A DNA stretch of 64,000 nucleotides, taken from NCBI RefSeq assembly GCF_024498295.1, contig NZ_CP101827.1:62001-126000 (forward strand). The letters are read 5' to 3'. This document shows positions 36,919-46,043 of this stretch, piece after piece. Position 1 is the first letter of the stretch, and each line of letters begins with the position of its first letter. This stretch comes from Thermocaproicibacter melissae. Its GTDB lineage: Bacteria > Bacillota > Clostridia > Oscillospirales > Acutalibacteraceae. A program made the position numbers and the translations under genes. The notes under the pieces are model-generated. The model saw nothing but the letters and a program-made list of their open reading frames with translations, did no database searches and was not told the DNA's origin.

Positions 36919-37542
36919 TTAAGCATACACCTCCTCGATGCGTGCCACGGCGTCCTTTACAACAATGAACTTGTCAGCGTTAAGGATGTCGTATACGTTC
37001 AGGGTATTGACCACTGTGGTCTTCACGCCCGGGATGTTAGCCGCGGATGCGATGACCTTATCGTCTACCTCAGGCAGAACGATGAGAGCTTTCTTCTCAG
37101 AGCCGATTGCCTTGAGCATAGCCGCGATTGTCTTCGTCTTGTAAGAATCCATCGCAATCTTGTCAATGACAACAAACTCATTGTCAGCCACTTTGCTGGA
37201 AAGGGCGGACTTCATAGCGAGACGCTTTACCTTTTTGTTGAGCGTTATGGAATAGTCGCGCGGTTTCGGTGCAAACACAACACCGCCGTGTTTCCACTGC
37301 GGAGCACGGATGGAACCCTGCCTTGCATGGCCCGTTCCCTTCTGCCTCCACGGCTTTCTTCCGCCGCCGGAAACCTCCGAGCGAGTAAGAGCGGACTGTG
37401 TTCCCTGGCGCATATTCGCCAGATGTGCAACAACCGCGTCGTGCATTGCCGCTACGTTCGGCTCAATTCCGAATACGGAATCGGCAAGTTCCATCTTTTC
37501 GACTTCCTTACCGGCCATATCGAATACTGCTACTGTAGGCAT
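36919..37542 (-). CDS. rplD: 50S ribosomal protein L4
   Basis: 207 aa from the ATG at 37542 ([14 protein letters not shown]), with AAGGAGGAA upstream. The extended loop with [28 protein letters not shown] reaches the tunnel constriction. In gammaproteobacteria L4 represses the S10 operon by causing termination in its leader; the leader here also contains a terminator (see 38665-38703), but whether L4 acts on it is unknown. Confidence 0.97.
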   Translation of the reverse strand: MPTVAVFDMAGKEVEKMELADSVFGIEPNVAAMHDAVVAHLANMRQGTQSALTRSEVSGGGRKPWRQKGTGHARQGSIRAPQWKHGGVVFAPKPRDYSITLNKKVKRLAMKSALSSKVADNEFVVIDKIAMDSYKTKTIAAMLKAIGSEKKALIVLPEVDDKVIASAANIPGVKTTVVNTLNVYDILNADKFIVVKDAVARIEEVYA

Positions 37543-37559
37543 TCCTGTTCCTCCTTCCC

Positions 37560-38201
37560 TCACGCCTTGGCAGCTTTAACGCTGTCACGGATGACTACGA
37601 TGCCGCCGTTCGGGCCGGGAACCGCGCCCTTGATGGCGATGAGGTTGTTTTCGACGTCAACCTTCACAACGGTCAGGTTCTGCACCGTGACCTGCTCAGC
37701 GCCGAGATGTCCAGCCATCTTTTTACCCGGAAATACTCTGGAAGGATCCGAGTTGCAGCCGTTGGAACCACCCATACGAGTGATCGGGCCTGTACCATGG
37801 GATTCCTTGAGGCGGTGGAAATTCCAGCGCTTAATGACGCCGGCGTAGCCTTTACCTTTGCTAACTGCTGTAACATCAATTTTGTCGCCTGCTGCAAAGA
37901 TATCTGCCTTCACGAGATCGCCGACATTGTAGGAATCGACGTCATCAAAGCGGAACTCACGCAGCGTTTTTTTCGGTGCAGTGCCAGCTTTATCAAAATG
38001 GCCCTTCATAGGCTTGTTGACCTTTTCAGCCTTCATGTCGCCAAAACCAAGCTGAACACTGGCATAGCCGTCGTTCTCAACTGTTTTCTTCTGGGTTACT
38101 GCGCATGGGCCGGCTTCTACCACCGTTACGGGAATGACCCTGCCCTGCTCGTCGAAGATCTGTGTCATACCGATCTTCTTACCGATAATGCCCTTTTTCA
38201 T
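37560..38201 (-). CDS. rplC: 50S ribosomal protein L3
   Basis: 213 aa from the ATG at 38201 ([37 protein letters not shown]), with AAGGAGG upstream. It has the conserved [11 protein letters not shown] and [23 protein letters not shown] extension that approaches the peptidyl-transferase centre. Confidence 0.98.
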   Translation of the reverse strand: MKKGIIGKKIGMTQIFDEQGRVIPVTVVEAGPCAVTQKKTVENDGYASVQLGFGDMKAEKVNKPMKGHFDKAGTAPKKTLREFRFDDVDSYNVGDLVKADIFAAGDKIDVTAVSKGKGYAGVIKRWNFHRLKESHGTGPITRMGGSNGCNSDPSRVFPGKKMAGHLGAEQVTVQNLTVVKVDVENNLIAIKGAVPGPNGGIVVIRDSVKAAKA

Positions 38202-38271
38202 GTTTTGACCTCCTTGACAGGTTATTGGTTGGCACTCTGCCAACATGACCCCGGCCGCTGGTTGGTTGGAA

Positions 38272-38583
38272 TCAGAGCTTAATCTCGACTTCAACACCTG
38301 CGGGGAGTTCCAGGCCCATCAAAGACTCAACGGTCTTGTTTGACGGCCTGAGAATATCGATCAGTCTCTTGTGGGTTCTCATCTCGAACTGCTCACGGCT
38401 GTCCTTGTATTTATGGACGGCGCGCAGAATCGTGATGATCTGCTTTTCGGTCGGAAGCGGAACAGGTCCGGAAACCCTTGCACCTGTACGCTTCGCGGTC
38501 TGCACGATCTTTTCAGCCGACTGGTCAACCAGCTCGTGATCGTACCCTTTGATTCTGATCCTGATTTTTTCTTTGACTGCCAC
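38272..38583 (-). CDS. rpsJ: 30S ribosomal protein S10
   Basis: 103 aa. I chose the GTG at 38583 (reading [20 protein letters not shown]), because AAGGAGG lies 9 nt upstream and the length equals the family norm; the longer frame to 38637 would add unrelated residues. S10 is a ribosomal head protein and, as NusE, partners with NusB in antitermination. It is the first gene of the superoperon. Confidence 0.97.
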   Translation of the reverse strand: MAVKEKIRIRIKGYDHELVDQSAEKIVQTAKRTGARVSGPVPLPTEKQIITILRAVHKYKDSREQFEMRTHKRLIDILRPSNKTVESLMGLELPAGVEVEIKL

Positions 38584-38875
38584 TTTGGATCGCCTCCTTA
38601 TTGTAGTTGGCGGGCGGCGTTTCTTAAATCCTAACAACTTGCCGGGTGTTTCTTCCCGTTACGCAAAAAAACCGGATTTTCTGCACGCGAATCGAAAATC
38701 CGGGTTAGGCTTAAAAAACGTCTGAGCAAACGGAGTTCGACTATTACAATAGTCATCCGCACACTCAAAAATATTTGTCGCCCGGTTTAAAATCGGACAT
38801 ACTCCACGGAAATAACCGGCAGGTATCTGCCGCAACCTCCCGCTTCAACGCATATCGTCGCAGTCGTGCTTTATT
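38584..38875 (-). promoter_or_regulatory. Long 5' leader of the S10 superoperon
   Basis: About 285 nt lie between the predicted transcription start and rpsJ with no coding potential. Elements read on the minus strand are an inverted repeat GACTATT-gt-AATAGTC (near 38741-38756), a weak CGTTT/AGACG hairpin followed by T6, the strong intrinsic terminator at 38665-38703, and the rpsJ ribosome binding site. The length and structure suggest transcriptional attenuation of ribosomal protein synthesis. Confidence 0.6.
38665..38703 (-). terminator. Intrinsic terminator inside the S10 leader
   Basis: A perfect 10-bp stem (38694-38703 with 38672-38681 on the minus strand), a 12-nt loop and a run of seven U. 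It lies about 80 nt before rpsJ and downstream of the operon's own promoter, so some transcripts should stop here unless antiterminated. Confidence 0.85.
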
Positions 38876-38904
38876 ATAATACCACTGCTGTACGGGAATT
38901 GCAA
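38876..38904 (-). promoter_or_regulatory. Promoter of the S10 superoperon
   Basis: On the minus strand TTGCAA (38899-38904), a 17-bp spacer and TATTAT (38876-38881). It starts immediately after the htrA terminator. A/T-rich sequence upstream could act as an UP element. Confidence 0.75.
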
Positions 38905-38914
38905 CAGTTTTTTT

Positions 38915-38957
38915 CAAAAAATCGGACAGACCGAAAATTTCTTTTTCGGCCTGCCCG
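38915..38957 (-). terminator. Strong terminator of htrA
   Basis: A 15-bp stem with two G-U pairs (38943-38957 with 38923-38937 on the minus strand), a 5-nt loop and ATTTTTTG. The 220 bp between it and the htrA stop hold nothing I can recognise. Confidence 0.88.
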
Positions 38958-39177
38958 CTGCATTTTTCGGGGGTTATTTGAGTGAAAATTGCTCGGTCTT
39001 TTTCCCGCTTGTGCGAATGGAAAAAACACCCGTGTTTCCACAAGCCTGAGATTCATAATCCCGTAAGTTCGTGATTTTAGTAGTCCAAGCAGTGCCTTTT
39101 TCTTTTTGTAAAAAGGATTGCATGCCCCCAGATAATATCAAAGGGAGAATTCCTCTTCCGCAGAACGTTTCATGGTT

Positions 39178-40653
39178 TTACCTCTGTGTTTCGCCTTTAT
39201 CCTCCAAGAGCTTTACCTGAATGGTCTTGGTATCGTTGTCGGAGAAAGCCGGAGAGACAATGGTGAGGGAAATCGTGTCACCCGGCTTATGGTCTTCCAG
39301 AACCGCGTAAAGGTCATCCAGAGTTTCAATGGTTTTTCCGGCGGCCTTGGTAATTATGTCGCCGACTTTGCCCCCGGCGCGCGCTACATCGCTGTCCGAA
39401 GCGATTGACTTAATCTGAACGCCGCCCGAAATGCCAAAAATGGCAGCCTGTGCGCTTCCAATCTCCTGCGCTGTAATGCCGAGTCTGCAGCGTCCGGAGA
39501 CGTAGCCGGTATGAATCAGCTGATTGATAATGGGCTGTGCCTTGCTGATGGGAATGGCGAAACCCATGCCTTCATAGCCCGTCAGCGCAATCTTGTTGGA
39601 ATTGATGCCGATTACCTGCGCGTACATATTCACAAGCGGCCCGCCGGAATTGCCCGGGTTGATGGCGGCGTCGGTCTGAATAAAGGTCATGCCGTTCTTG
39701 CTGCGGCTTTCGATGGTACGGTTCAGCGCTGAAATGATGCCGCTGGTAATGGAACCGGCAAAGCTCAGGCCTCCCGGGTTGCCGATGGCGACAACCTGCT
39801 CCCCGATTTCCATGGCATTTGCGTCGCCGAAGGTCGCCGGAGAAAGTCCGGTGGCGTTGATTTTCAGCACGGCAAGGTCGGTCGTCTTATCGTACCCGAC
39901 GACTTTGGCTTGGTATGCCTTGTTGTTGTGCAGGACGACTTTGACCGCATTGCTCTTTGAATAGTTCACAACGTGGGCATTGGTGAGAATATAGCCGTCC
40001 GACGTCGTTACGATGCCGGTGCCCTCGCCGACTTGGCTTTGACCGTTCTCAGCCGTAACGGTGGTTTCCACACCCACAACGCTCTGTATCAGCTTTTTGT
40101 AGACCTGTGAAGCGGTAAGCGCAGTTCCCGTCGGCTTAGGTTGAATGGTAATCCCAGCTGAATTTTTGTCGGTGCCGTCACCGGTCACACCGCCGATGAC
40201 TTCCTCTTCGGCGGAGGAATCCGAGTTGGAATCCTTCGGCAGTGTACCGTTAAAGCTTGACGAAGCCGAAGAACTGGACGACGAGGAGGAAGACGTATTA
40301 TCCTGTACGAGCGATGGATGTGACGAAAAATAGGCGAATGAACCGACAAGGCCGATTGCAATCACAACCAAAATCCAGAGAAATACCTTTAAGCCTTCGC
40401 TCATTTTGTGATTCGGGTCCTTCTCCGGGTATTGGCCATAAGGATTCCATGGGCGCTGGCCCCCCGGCTGGGAATATGGATTCTCATAGCGATTATAATT
40501 ATTGGGCGTACCATAGGGGGAGTAGGGCGGAGGATTCTGGCCCCAACCGGAACCGTAAGGATTTTCCCCGCTGGGTCTCTGCTGCGTATCCTTCTGCTCC
40601 TCGTCATATGGGTTTTGCCCATTTGAACCGTTGTTCCATGGATTATTCTCCAT
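39178..40653 (-). CDS. htrA: HtrA/DegP-like serine protease with PDZ domain
   Basis: 491 aa. A long Pro/Asn/Gly/Tyr-rich cytoplasmic N-terminus (about residues 1-80) precedes one membrane helix (about 88-110, VFLWILVVIAIGLVGSFAYF), a Ser-rich spacer, a trypsin-like protease domain and a C-terminal PDZ domain. The catalytic His is in LTNAHVV, Asp in DKTTDLAVLKI, and Ser in INPGNSGGPLVN. It degrades or refolds misfolded exported proteins at the membrane surface. It lies 19 bp after the sensor kinase gene, as in CssRS-HtrA-type secretion-stress systems. Confidence 0.94.
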   Translation of the reverse strand: MENNPWNNGSNGQNPYDEEQKDTQQRPSGENPYGSGWGQNPPPYSPYGTPNNYNRYENPYSQPGGQRPWNPYGQYPEKDPNHKMSEGLKVFLWILVVIAIGLVGSFAYFSSHPSLVQDNTSSSSSSSSSASSSFNGTLPKDSNSDSSAEEEVIGGVTGDGTDKNSAGITIQPKPTGTALTASQVYKKLIQSVVGVETTVTAENGQSQVGEGTGIVTTSDGYILTNAHVVNYSKSNAVKVVLHNNKAYQAKVVGYDKTTDLAVLKINATGLSPATFGDANAMEIGEQVVAIGNPGGLSFAGSITSGIISALNRTIESRSKNGMTFIQTDAAINPGNSGGPLVNMYAQVIGINSNKIALTGYEGMGFAIPISKAQPIINQLIHTGYVSGRCRLGITAQEIGSAQAAIFGISGGVQIKSIASDSDVARAGGKVGDIITKAAGKTIETLDDLYAVLEDHKPGDTISLTIVSPAFSDNDTKTIQVKLLEDKGETQR

Positions 40654-40672
40654 GCTTCTTCCTGCCTTTCTT

Positions 40673-42187
40673 CTATTTCTGATGTTCTTCCGGGGAATCC
40701 GCTGTGGTCTCTACCAAACGGCTCTGTTCAGCCATGTGCTTCGGGGGCTTATCGGGCACCCAGAATTCAAACCTCGTGAATTGATTTTGTTCGCTCTCGG
40801 CTTTGATATCACCGCCGTGTAAACGAACAATAGTCCTTACGATATATAGCCCGAGGCCCATGCCGTTTTTGTCGCGGCTGCGGGATTTGTCGGTCTTGTA
40901 GAACCGCTCAAAGACCATAGGGAGCTCATCCTGCGCAATACCCGGGCCGCTGTTCTCCACCGAAACCGTGGTTCGGCCGTCGCGCTGAAAGATTTCGATT
41001 TTCAGGTAGCCGCCCTCATTTGTGAATTTCACGGCGTTATCAATCAGATTATACACAACCTGATGAAGCATATCGGGGTCTCCCTCGATAAAAATGCTCT
41101 TCGCATTCTCAAGGCCCTGCACTTCAATCTGCTTTTCCTCTATCTTCTTCTCAAAAGAAAGCAGCGCCACCAAGATGGTATTTGTCAGGTCAAAACGAGC
41201 CGGGCGCAGTTTCAGGGCGCCGCTGTCGATTCTCGAAAGGTCAAGCATTGTGCGCACAAGGCGGGAAAGGCGCTTAACCTCCTGCGAAACAATTCCGAGG
41301 TAATATTTTTCCTTTTCGGGAGGAATCGTGCCGTCGAGGATTCCGTCGATAAAACCGGCAATGGTCGTCATCGGCGTTTTCAGTTCGTGGGAAACGTTCG
41401 CGATAAAGCTCCTGCTGGCAGATTCGCTTGACGCCAAGGAATCCGCCATATTGTTGAACGCCTCGGCAAGCTGACCGATTTCGTCATCTCGCGAAATCGG
41501 GACGCGCACGGAAAAGTTCCCTTTGCCGAAGCTGTTCGCAGCGCTTGCCATTTTGCGGAGCGGCTGAACCAAACGGTAGGTAAACAGCCACACAACCGCG
41601 AAGGAGACGGCGAACGCGGCAAGCAGCGCATAGCAAAGCATCTGCACAATCGACCAGCGGAATGCGGTAAAGGTTTCGGTGTTGTAAGCGGCAAAAACCG
41701 CGCCGATGGTGATTCGTTCACCGTTTTCATTTTTGATAATCGGCACACCAACGATATAATAATTGTTCTGGTAACGGCCATTCATGGTGCCTTCGGCACT
41801 GTAATGGTCTTGCAAAACTTGCCGCATGATTTTAGCATCAACCGGCTTGCTGACGTCAACGACTCCGCCCTGCCCGCCGTACGACGCGATGATGGTCTTG
41901 CCTGATGTGTCGGTGATGAAAATATCCGACTCAATGTTCTGCGCAAAAGTCATTGTGAATGCGCCCATCGTGTTGGCATTGATGACGTAGACGTTTTTGC
42001 CTGCTTCTGTGGCATAGCTTTTCGCCAGCGTAGCAACATTCGTCGCACTCCGAAACAGAATGTCTCGCTTTTCGTGTTTCCAGTAATCCGTAACAAACAA
42101 CAGAATCGTTACGCTGACGACAAGAAAACTTGCAAGGATGACCGCTGTGGTGATCCGCAGATACTTCTTAAAAAGGGTCTTTTTCAT
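40673..42187 (-). CDS. Sensor histidine kinase (envelope stress type)
   Basis: 504 aa. Two membrane helices (about 9-31 and 185-207) bracket an extracytoplasmic sensor domain of about 150 residues. A HAMP domain follows (RLVQPLRKMASAANSFGKGNFSVRVP), then a HisKA domain with the phosphoacceptor His in FIANVSHELKTPMTT, and a HATPase domain with N-box NLIDNAVKFT, G1 ENSGPGI, F-box VFERFYKTDKSRS and G2 GMGLGLYI. All catalytic parts are present. The gene lies between its cognate regulator (26 bp upstream) and htrA, so the signal is probably envelope protein damage. Confidence 0.93.
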   Translation of the reverse strand: MKKTLFKKYLRITTAVILASFLVVSVTILLFVTDYWKHEKRDILFRSATNVATLAKSYATEAGKNVYVINANTMGAFTMTFAQNIESDIFITDTSGKTIIASYGGQGGVVDVSKPVDAKIMRQVLQDHYSAEGTMNGRYQNNYYIVGVPIIKNENGERITIGAVFAAYNTETFTAFRWSIVQMLCYALLAAFAVSFAVVWLFTYRLVQPLRKMASAANSFGKGNFSVRVPISRDDEIGQLAEAFNNMADSLASSESASRSFIANVSHELKTPMTTIAGFIDGILDGTIPPEKEKYYLGIVSQEVKRLSRLVRTMLDLSRIDSGALKLRPARFDLTNTILVALLSFEKKIEEKQIEVQGLENAKSIFIEGDPDMLHQVVYNLIDNAVKFTNEGGYLKIEIFQRDGRTTVSVENSGPGIAQDELPMVFERFYKTDKSRSRDKNGMGLGLYIVRTIVRLHGGDIKAESEQNQFTRFEFWVPDKPPKHMAEQSRLVETTADSPEEHQK

Positions 42188-42213
42188 AAATATATCCTAA
42201 TATCAGGAATATT

Positions 42214-42903
42214 TCATTCCTTTACTTCAAATTTATAACCGACACCCCACACGGTTTTAAGCGCCCATTTGTCGGAAACGCCCTCCAGTTTTTCGCGGAG
42301 GCGCTTGACATGAACGTCAACGGTACGGCTGTCGCCGTAATAATCAAAGCCCCAAACCTCGTCCAAAAGCTGGTCACGGGTAAACACCCGGTTCGGGTTG
42401 CTGGCGAGGTGATAAATCAGTTCCATTTCTTTCGGAGGCGTATCAATCTGCTTGCCGTTGACCTTCAGCTCGTAATTGGTCAGGTTAATGGAGAGTTTGT
42501 CGTAGACAACCTTCTTGACCTGATCGTCTGCATTTTTGCCAATGCGGCGGAGCACGGCTTTGATGCGCGCCACAACCTCTTTGGCTTCAAACGGCTTTAC
42601 CACATAGTCGTCCGCACCGAGCTCCAGGCCCAAAACCTTATCGAACACTTCGCCCTTCGCCGTCAGCATGATAATGGGGCACTGGCTCTTTTTGCGGATT
42701 TCCCGGCAAACCTGCCAGCCGTCAAGCCCAGGCAGCATGATGTCGAGCAGCATAAGATCCGGATTCTCTTTTGTGAACATATCCAGAGCCTGTTTTCCGT
42801 CACCCGCGATAACAACCGTGTATCCTTCTTTCTCCAGATACAGTCGGAGCAATTCGCAGATATTCTGGTCGTCATCGACCACCATGATCTTGACATTCGC
42901 CAT
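42214..42903 (-). CDS. OmpR/PhoB-family response regulator
   Basis: 229 aa. Receiver domain with DD near residues 10-11, phosphoacceptor Asp in LMLLDIMLPG and Lys in VVKPFEAKE; winged-helix DNA-binding domain from about residue 130 with EVWGFDYYGDSRTVDVHVKRLREKLE. Complete, unlike the other two regulators in this window. It is first in the operon regulator-kinase-htrA behind GGGGG. Confidence 0.95.
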   Translation of the reverse strand: MANVKIMVVDDDQNICELLRLYLEKEGYTVVIAGDGKQALDMFTKENPDLMLLDIMLPGLDGWQVCREIRKKSQCPIIMLTAKGEVFDKVLGLELGADDYVVKPFEAKEVVARIKAVLRRIGKNADDQVKKVVYDKLSINLTNYELKVNGKQIDTPPKEMELIYHLASNPNRVFTRDQLLDEVWGFDYYGDSRTVDVHVKRLREKLEGVSDKWALKTVWGVGYKFEVKE

Positions 42904-43045
42904 AAAGGCAGTCCCCCTTTTCTACGCTATAAAAAACTCTGCGCAAAGCGCAAAACCTTTCTGCTACTATAAACATAATTGTTAAAATTTTTTCCGTCGA
43001 AGATATGAACATTTTATAAATTTGACGGTTGCCATGTTCAACAGC

Positions 43046-43074
43046 ATCATACCGCATTTCGCCAAAAAATGCAA
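43046..43074 (-). promoter_or_regulatory. Promoter of the regulator-kinase-htrA operon
   Basis: On the minus strand TTGCAT (43069-43074), a 17-bp spacer and TATGAT (43046-43051). The leader would be about 135 nt. The rest of the 345-bp gene-free interval 42904-43248 holds only the leuD terminator. Confidence 0.6.
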
Positions 43075-43189
43075 AGCAATTCAAGCATCGGTAATGCCGT
43101 CCTCGCCCGGTTTTTTCATAAAAACGTATTCATAAGACCGGCAAAGGCCAAGTTTCTGCCTTTCATTGTACCCCGTTCGGAATCAAAAA

Positions 43190-43227
43190 GCAAAAAGGCT
43201 CTGCGCAACAAAATCTGTTACGCAGAG
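43190..43227 (-). terminator. Terminator of leuC-leuD
   Basis: An 11-bp stem with one G-U pair (43217-43227 with 43199-43209 on the minus strand), followed by CCTTTTTGCTTTTT. Confidence 0.85.
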
Positions 43228-43248
43228 TCCGCAGTTTGGAGGGGCCGT

Positions 43249-43731
43249 TTACTTCATAATGCTGTTTAGAAGTCCACCCTTGGCGATGATATTCTGAAGG
43301 AACGGCGGATACGGCTGGGCCTGATACGTTTTGCCCGTCGTTTCATCTCTAATTGTGCCGGTGTCGAAGTCGATGGAAACTTCATCGCCGTCCGCGATTT
43401 CCTTCGCCGCAGCCTCACATTCGAGAATCGGTAGACCGATGTTGATGGAGTTGCGGAAAAAGATGCGTGCGAAGGAGCAGGCAATCACGCAGGAAACGCC
43501 GCTCGCCTTGATGGCGATGGGAGCGTGCTCGCGTGAGGAGCCGCAGCCGAAATTTTTGCCGGCAACAATGATGTCGCCCTTTTTCACGTTCTTGACAAAA
43601 TCCTTGTCAAGATCCTCCATGCAGTGCGCCGCCAACTCCTCATGGGACGAAGTGTTGAGGTAGCGCGCCGGGATAATGACGTCGGTATTCACGTTGTCGC
43701 CGTAGCGGTGAACAAAGCCGTGTGCATTCAT
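43249..43731 (-). CDS. leuD: 3-isopropylmalate dehydratase small subunit
   Basis: 160 aa from the ATG at 43731 ([25 protein letters not shown]), with GGGAGG upstream; the long frame to 43992 is antisense-like noise over leuC. The swivel-domain motif [19 protein letters not shown] is present. With LeuC it isomerises 2- to 3-isopropylmalate. The short length marks the homoaconitase-like subfamily of small subunits that pairs with 420-aa LeuC. The start overlaps the leuC stop by 4 nt. Confidence 0.95.
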   Translation of the reverse strand: MNAHGFVHRYGDNVNTDVIIPARYLNTSSHEELAAHCMEDLDKDFVKNVKKGDIIVAGKNFGCGSSREHAPIAIKASGVSCVIACSFARIFFRNSINIGLPILECEAAAKEIADGDEVSIDFDTGTIRDETTGKTYQAQPYPPFLQNIIAKGGLLNSIMK

Positions 43732-45005
43732 TGTCCGTTCCTCCCTTCCAGTTCCGCCGGGTCGGTCAGGCAGCCGGTAACGGCGCTTGCCGCCGCGACC
43801 GCCGGACTTGCAAGATAAACCTCCGAGTCCACATGGCCCATGCGGCCGACAAAGTTGCGGTTCGTCGTAGAGACAGCGCGCTCGCCCTGCGCGAGGACGC
43901 CCATGTGCCCGCCGAGGCAAGGTCCGCAAGTCGGCGTGCTGAACACTGCACCGGCTTCGACGAATATTTCCGCCAAGCCTTCGCGGATGCAATCGAGGTA
44001 AACCTGCTGGGTAGCCGGGATGATGATGCAGCGCACGCCGTCGGCCACTTTGCGGCCTCGAAGCACTTCCGCTGCGACACGCATATCTTCGATTCTGCCG
44101 TTCGTGCAGGAGCCGATGACGCTCTGGTCGATTTTCACGCCCTTTGCCTCGTCAATGGTCTTTGTGTTAGAAGGCAGATGCGGGAACGCCACAACGGGGC
44201 GCAGCGCCGAAAGGTCAATGGTGACGGTTTCGTCGTATTCCGCGTCATCGTCCGCTGTATACACGACAGGCTCTCTCTGGAAGCGGCCTTTTACGTATGC
44301 TTCGGTAATTTCGTCCACGGGGAAGATGCCGTTCTTCGCGCCGGCCTCAATCGCCATGTTGGCAATGGTAAGGCGGTCGGCCATGCCGAGGAATTTCAAC
44401 CCGTCGCCGGTGAATTCGAGCGAGCGGTACAGTGCGCCGTCGACGCCGATTTTCCCAATCAAGTGCAGAATCACGTCCTTGCCGCTGACCCACTTCTGCG
44501 GCTTTCCCGTGAGCACAACCCGAATGGCGGACGGCACTTTGAACCACGCCTTGCCGGTAAACATGCCCGCGGCCATATCCGTCGAGCCGACGCCGGTGGA
44601 AAACGCGCCGAGCGCGCCGTAGGTGCAGGTGTGCGAATCCGCGCCGATGACGCAATCGCCCGGCCCGACAAGCCCCTGCTCCGGCAGAAGGGCGTGCTCA
44701 ATGCCCATGCGGCCTACGTCAAAGAAGTTTTTAATGTCGTACTTGCGGGCAAACGTCCTTGTTTTTAGGCACTGCTGGGCCGATTTAATGTCCTTGTTCG
44801 GCGTGAAATGGTCCATCACGAGCGCAATTCGTTCGCGGTCAAAGACGGAATCCGCGCCGCATTTCTCAAACTCGTTGATTGCCACGGGCGACGTAATGTC
44901 GTTGCCAAGCACTAGGTCAAGCTTTGCCTCAATTAGCTGCCCAGCCTTTACCTCCGGCAGTCCCGCGTGCGCGGCGAGAATTTTCTGCGTCATTGTCATA
45001 CCCAT
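43728..45005 (-). CDS. leuC: 3-isopropylmalate dehydratase large subunit
   Basis: 425 aa from the ATG at 45005, 8 nt after AAGGGGG. The [4Fe-4S] ligands are in [11 protein letters not shown] and in [12 protein letters not shown]. The acid/base motif region [23 protein letters not shown] is typical. The oxygen-sensitive cluster suits an anaerobe. leuA and leuB are not in this window, so the leucine pathway is split. Confidence 0.95.
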   Translation of the reverse strand: MGMTMTQKILAAHAGLPEVKAGQLIEAKLDLVLGNDITSPVAINEFEKCGADSVFDRERIALVMDHFTPNKDIKSAQQCLKTRTFARKYDIKNFFDVGRMGIEHALLPEQGLVGPGDCVIGADSHTCTYGALGAFSTGVGSTDMAAGMFTGKAWFKVPSAIRVVLTGKPQKWVSGKDVILHLIGKIGVDGALYRSLEFTGDGLKFLGMADRLTIANMAIEAGAKNGIFPVDEITEAYVKGRFQREPVVYTADDDAEYDETVTIDLSALRPVVAFPHLPSNTKTIDEAKGVKIDQSVIGSCTNGRIEDMRVAAEVLRGRKVADGVRCIIIPATQQVYLDCIREGLAEIFVEAGAVFSTPTCGPCLGGHMGVLAQGERAVSTTNRNFVGRMGHVDSEVYLASPAVAAASAVTGCLTDPAELEGRNGQ

Positions 45006-45058
45006 TGCCGTATCCCCCTTCCCCGCCCGTAAGAGGACGGTATTGTTTCCACTATTTT

Positions 45059-45088
45059 CCATAATAGTTTGTGTTGCGTCTATTATGG
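45059..45088. promoter_or_regulatory. Inverted repeat between leuC and the Crp/Fnr gene
   Basis: CCATAATAG (45059-45067) and CTATTATGG (45080-45088) form a perfect 9-bp inverted repeat with a 12-bp spacer, arm centres 21 bp apart (two helical turns). A related CTATTTTCC lies just before it (45052-45060). The element is in the leuC 5' region and upstream of the -35 of the divergent gene. No strong leuC promoter hexamers were found, so activation is plausible. Confidence 0.6.
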
Positions 45089-45096
45089 CACAGGTC

Positions 45097-45126
45097 TTGC
45101 GGAAAGAATGTAACAAATGATACAAT
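45097..45126 (+). promoter_or_regulatory. Promoter of the Crp/Fnr-family gene
   Basis: TTGCGG (45097-45102), an 18-bp spacer and TACAAT (45121-45126). AAGGCGG precedes the ATG at 45154. Confidence 0.55.
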
Positions 45127-45153
45127 TCTAGAAAAAAGAAAGGCGGTGGCGAA

Positions 45154-45777
45154 ATGGCGGGTGCGGAAGCGAACGAATGGGCAATTCTCGAAAAGTCCCA
45201 TCCCCCAAAAATTTTTGAAAAGGGCGAAATGATTTACTGGCAGGGCAGCCACGCCGAAGAATTCTATTACCTGAAAAGCGGCAGGGTACGGATTTTTCTG
45301 TGCTCGGAAAACGGCTCGGAAAAGACGCTTTCCGTCACAAAGCCGGGGCGTATTTTCGGGGAGGCCGCATTTTTCGACGGCCTGCCGCGCGTTTCCTCCG
45401 CGCGGGCGGTTACGCGCTCCGAGGTCGTCCCAATTACGCGCCGAAGACTGATGGAATGTATTCGGCAGGAGCCGCAGCTTGCCGTGAGCCTGTTCGCCTA
45501 TCTGGCACAGACCATCCGAATGCTTTCGGCTCAGCTTGACACCGTCGCGTTCCAGAACGCCGATGAGCGCATTGCGCGGCTTCTGCTTCAGCTTTCGGCG
45601 GAAAGTAAGGTCGTTTCCGCCACGCATGAGGACCTCGCGGCGCTCGCCGGTGTCTCGCGGGTGACGGTCAGCCGCATTCTCAGCGATTTCTGCTGGCGCG
45701 GGTGGATTCAGACGCATTACCGTGAAATCCGCGTAATCGACATAGATGCTCTGCGGCGATTTCTCAACGCGGATTAA
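45154..45777 (+). CDS. Crp/Fnr-family transcriptional regulator
   Basis: 207 aa. Residues about 20-120 are a cyclic-nucleotide-binding-like beta-roll ([56 protein letters not shown]). A dimerisation helix and a C-terminal HTH follow ([23 protein letters not shown]). The N-terminal Cys cluster of Fnr is absent, and I see no haem or iron-sulfur ligands, so the ligand is unknown. Divergent from leuC with a shared 148-bp region; it may control leuCD or itself. Its 3' end overlaps the converging small ORF by 14 bp. Confidence 0.9.
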   Translation: MAGAEANEWAILEKSHPPKIFEKGEMIYWQGSHAEEFYYLKSGRVRIFLCSENGSEKTLSVTKPGRIFGEAAFFDGLPRVSSARAVTRSEVVPITRRRLMECIRQEPQLAVSLFAYLAQTIRMLSAQLDTVAFQNADERIARLLLQLSAESKVVSATHEDLAALAGVSRVTVSRILSDFCWRGWIQTHYREIRVIDIDALRRFLNAD

Positions 45778-46018
45778 CTGCACAGCAAAAAAGAGGGCTC
45801 CTGAGGAGCCCCCCTTTTTTATTCCAAGATTTGTCACGAAGGGAAATCATTCTGATTCGATTCCGCTTAATGGCATAAGTGACTTTTCCGCGCCGGAACA
45901 CGACGAAATCGTCCCCCTTCGTAAGCAGTTCCCTCAGTTTCGTGTCACGAACTTCCAAAGGGTCCAAAATCTCATCTGCTTCCAGCGTGCTCAATACACC
46001 GTACTGCACCGTGTACAT
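45764..46018 (-). CDS. Small hypothetical protein downstream of ilvD
   Basis: 84 aa, not recognised. The ATG at 46018 has an excellent GGGAGG site 9 nt upstream and sits 25 bp after the ilvD stop, so it is well placed for translation. The core (MYTVQYGVLSTLEADEIL, then a charged LRELLTKGDDFVVFRRGKVTYAIKRNRIRMISL) could be a compact beta-rich domain. The last about 20 codons run through a bidirectional terminator (45787-45820), and the tail is unlike the core, so the native stop may have been lost or shifted at an A6G6 tract. The Crp-family gene converges on it. Confidence 0.6.
   Translation of the reverse strand: MYTVQYGVLSTLEADEILDPLEVRDTKLRELLTKGDDFVVFRRGKVTYAIKRNRIRMISLRDKSWNKKGGLLRSPLFCCAVNPR
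45787..45820. terminator. Bidirectional terminator between the Crp/Fnr gene and the ilvD unit
   Basis: GGGCTCC (45795-45801) and GGAGCCC (45805-45811) with a 3-nt loop, flanked by A6 (45787-45792) and T6 (45815-45820). Confidence 0.88.
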
Positions 46019-46043
46019 TACTAATTGCCTCCCAATGGAACAA

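Noticed and set aside
38765-39056. Two minus-strand ORFs in the S10/htrA interval
   Set aside because: They include the htrA terminator and the S10 promoter in their coding sequence and show no family features.
43732-43992. N-terminal extension of leuD to 43992
   Set aside because: The extension is Arg/Pro/Cys-rich out-of-frame translation of leuC; the ATG at 43731 has a proper site and matches family length.
45052-45837. Minus-strand 261-codon ORF opposite the Crp/Fnr gene
   Set aside because: Shadow of the regulator's reading frame; it covers the leuC promoter region and both terminator arms, with no start site.
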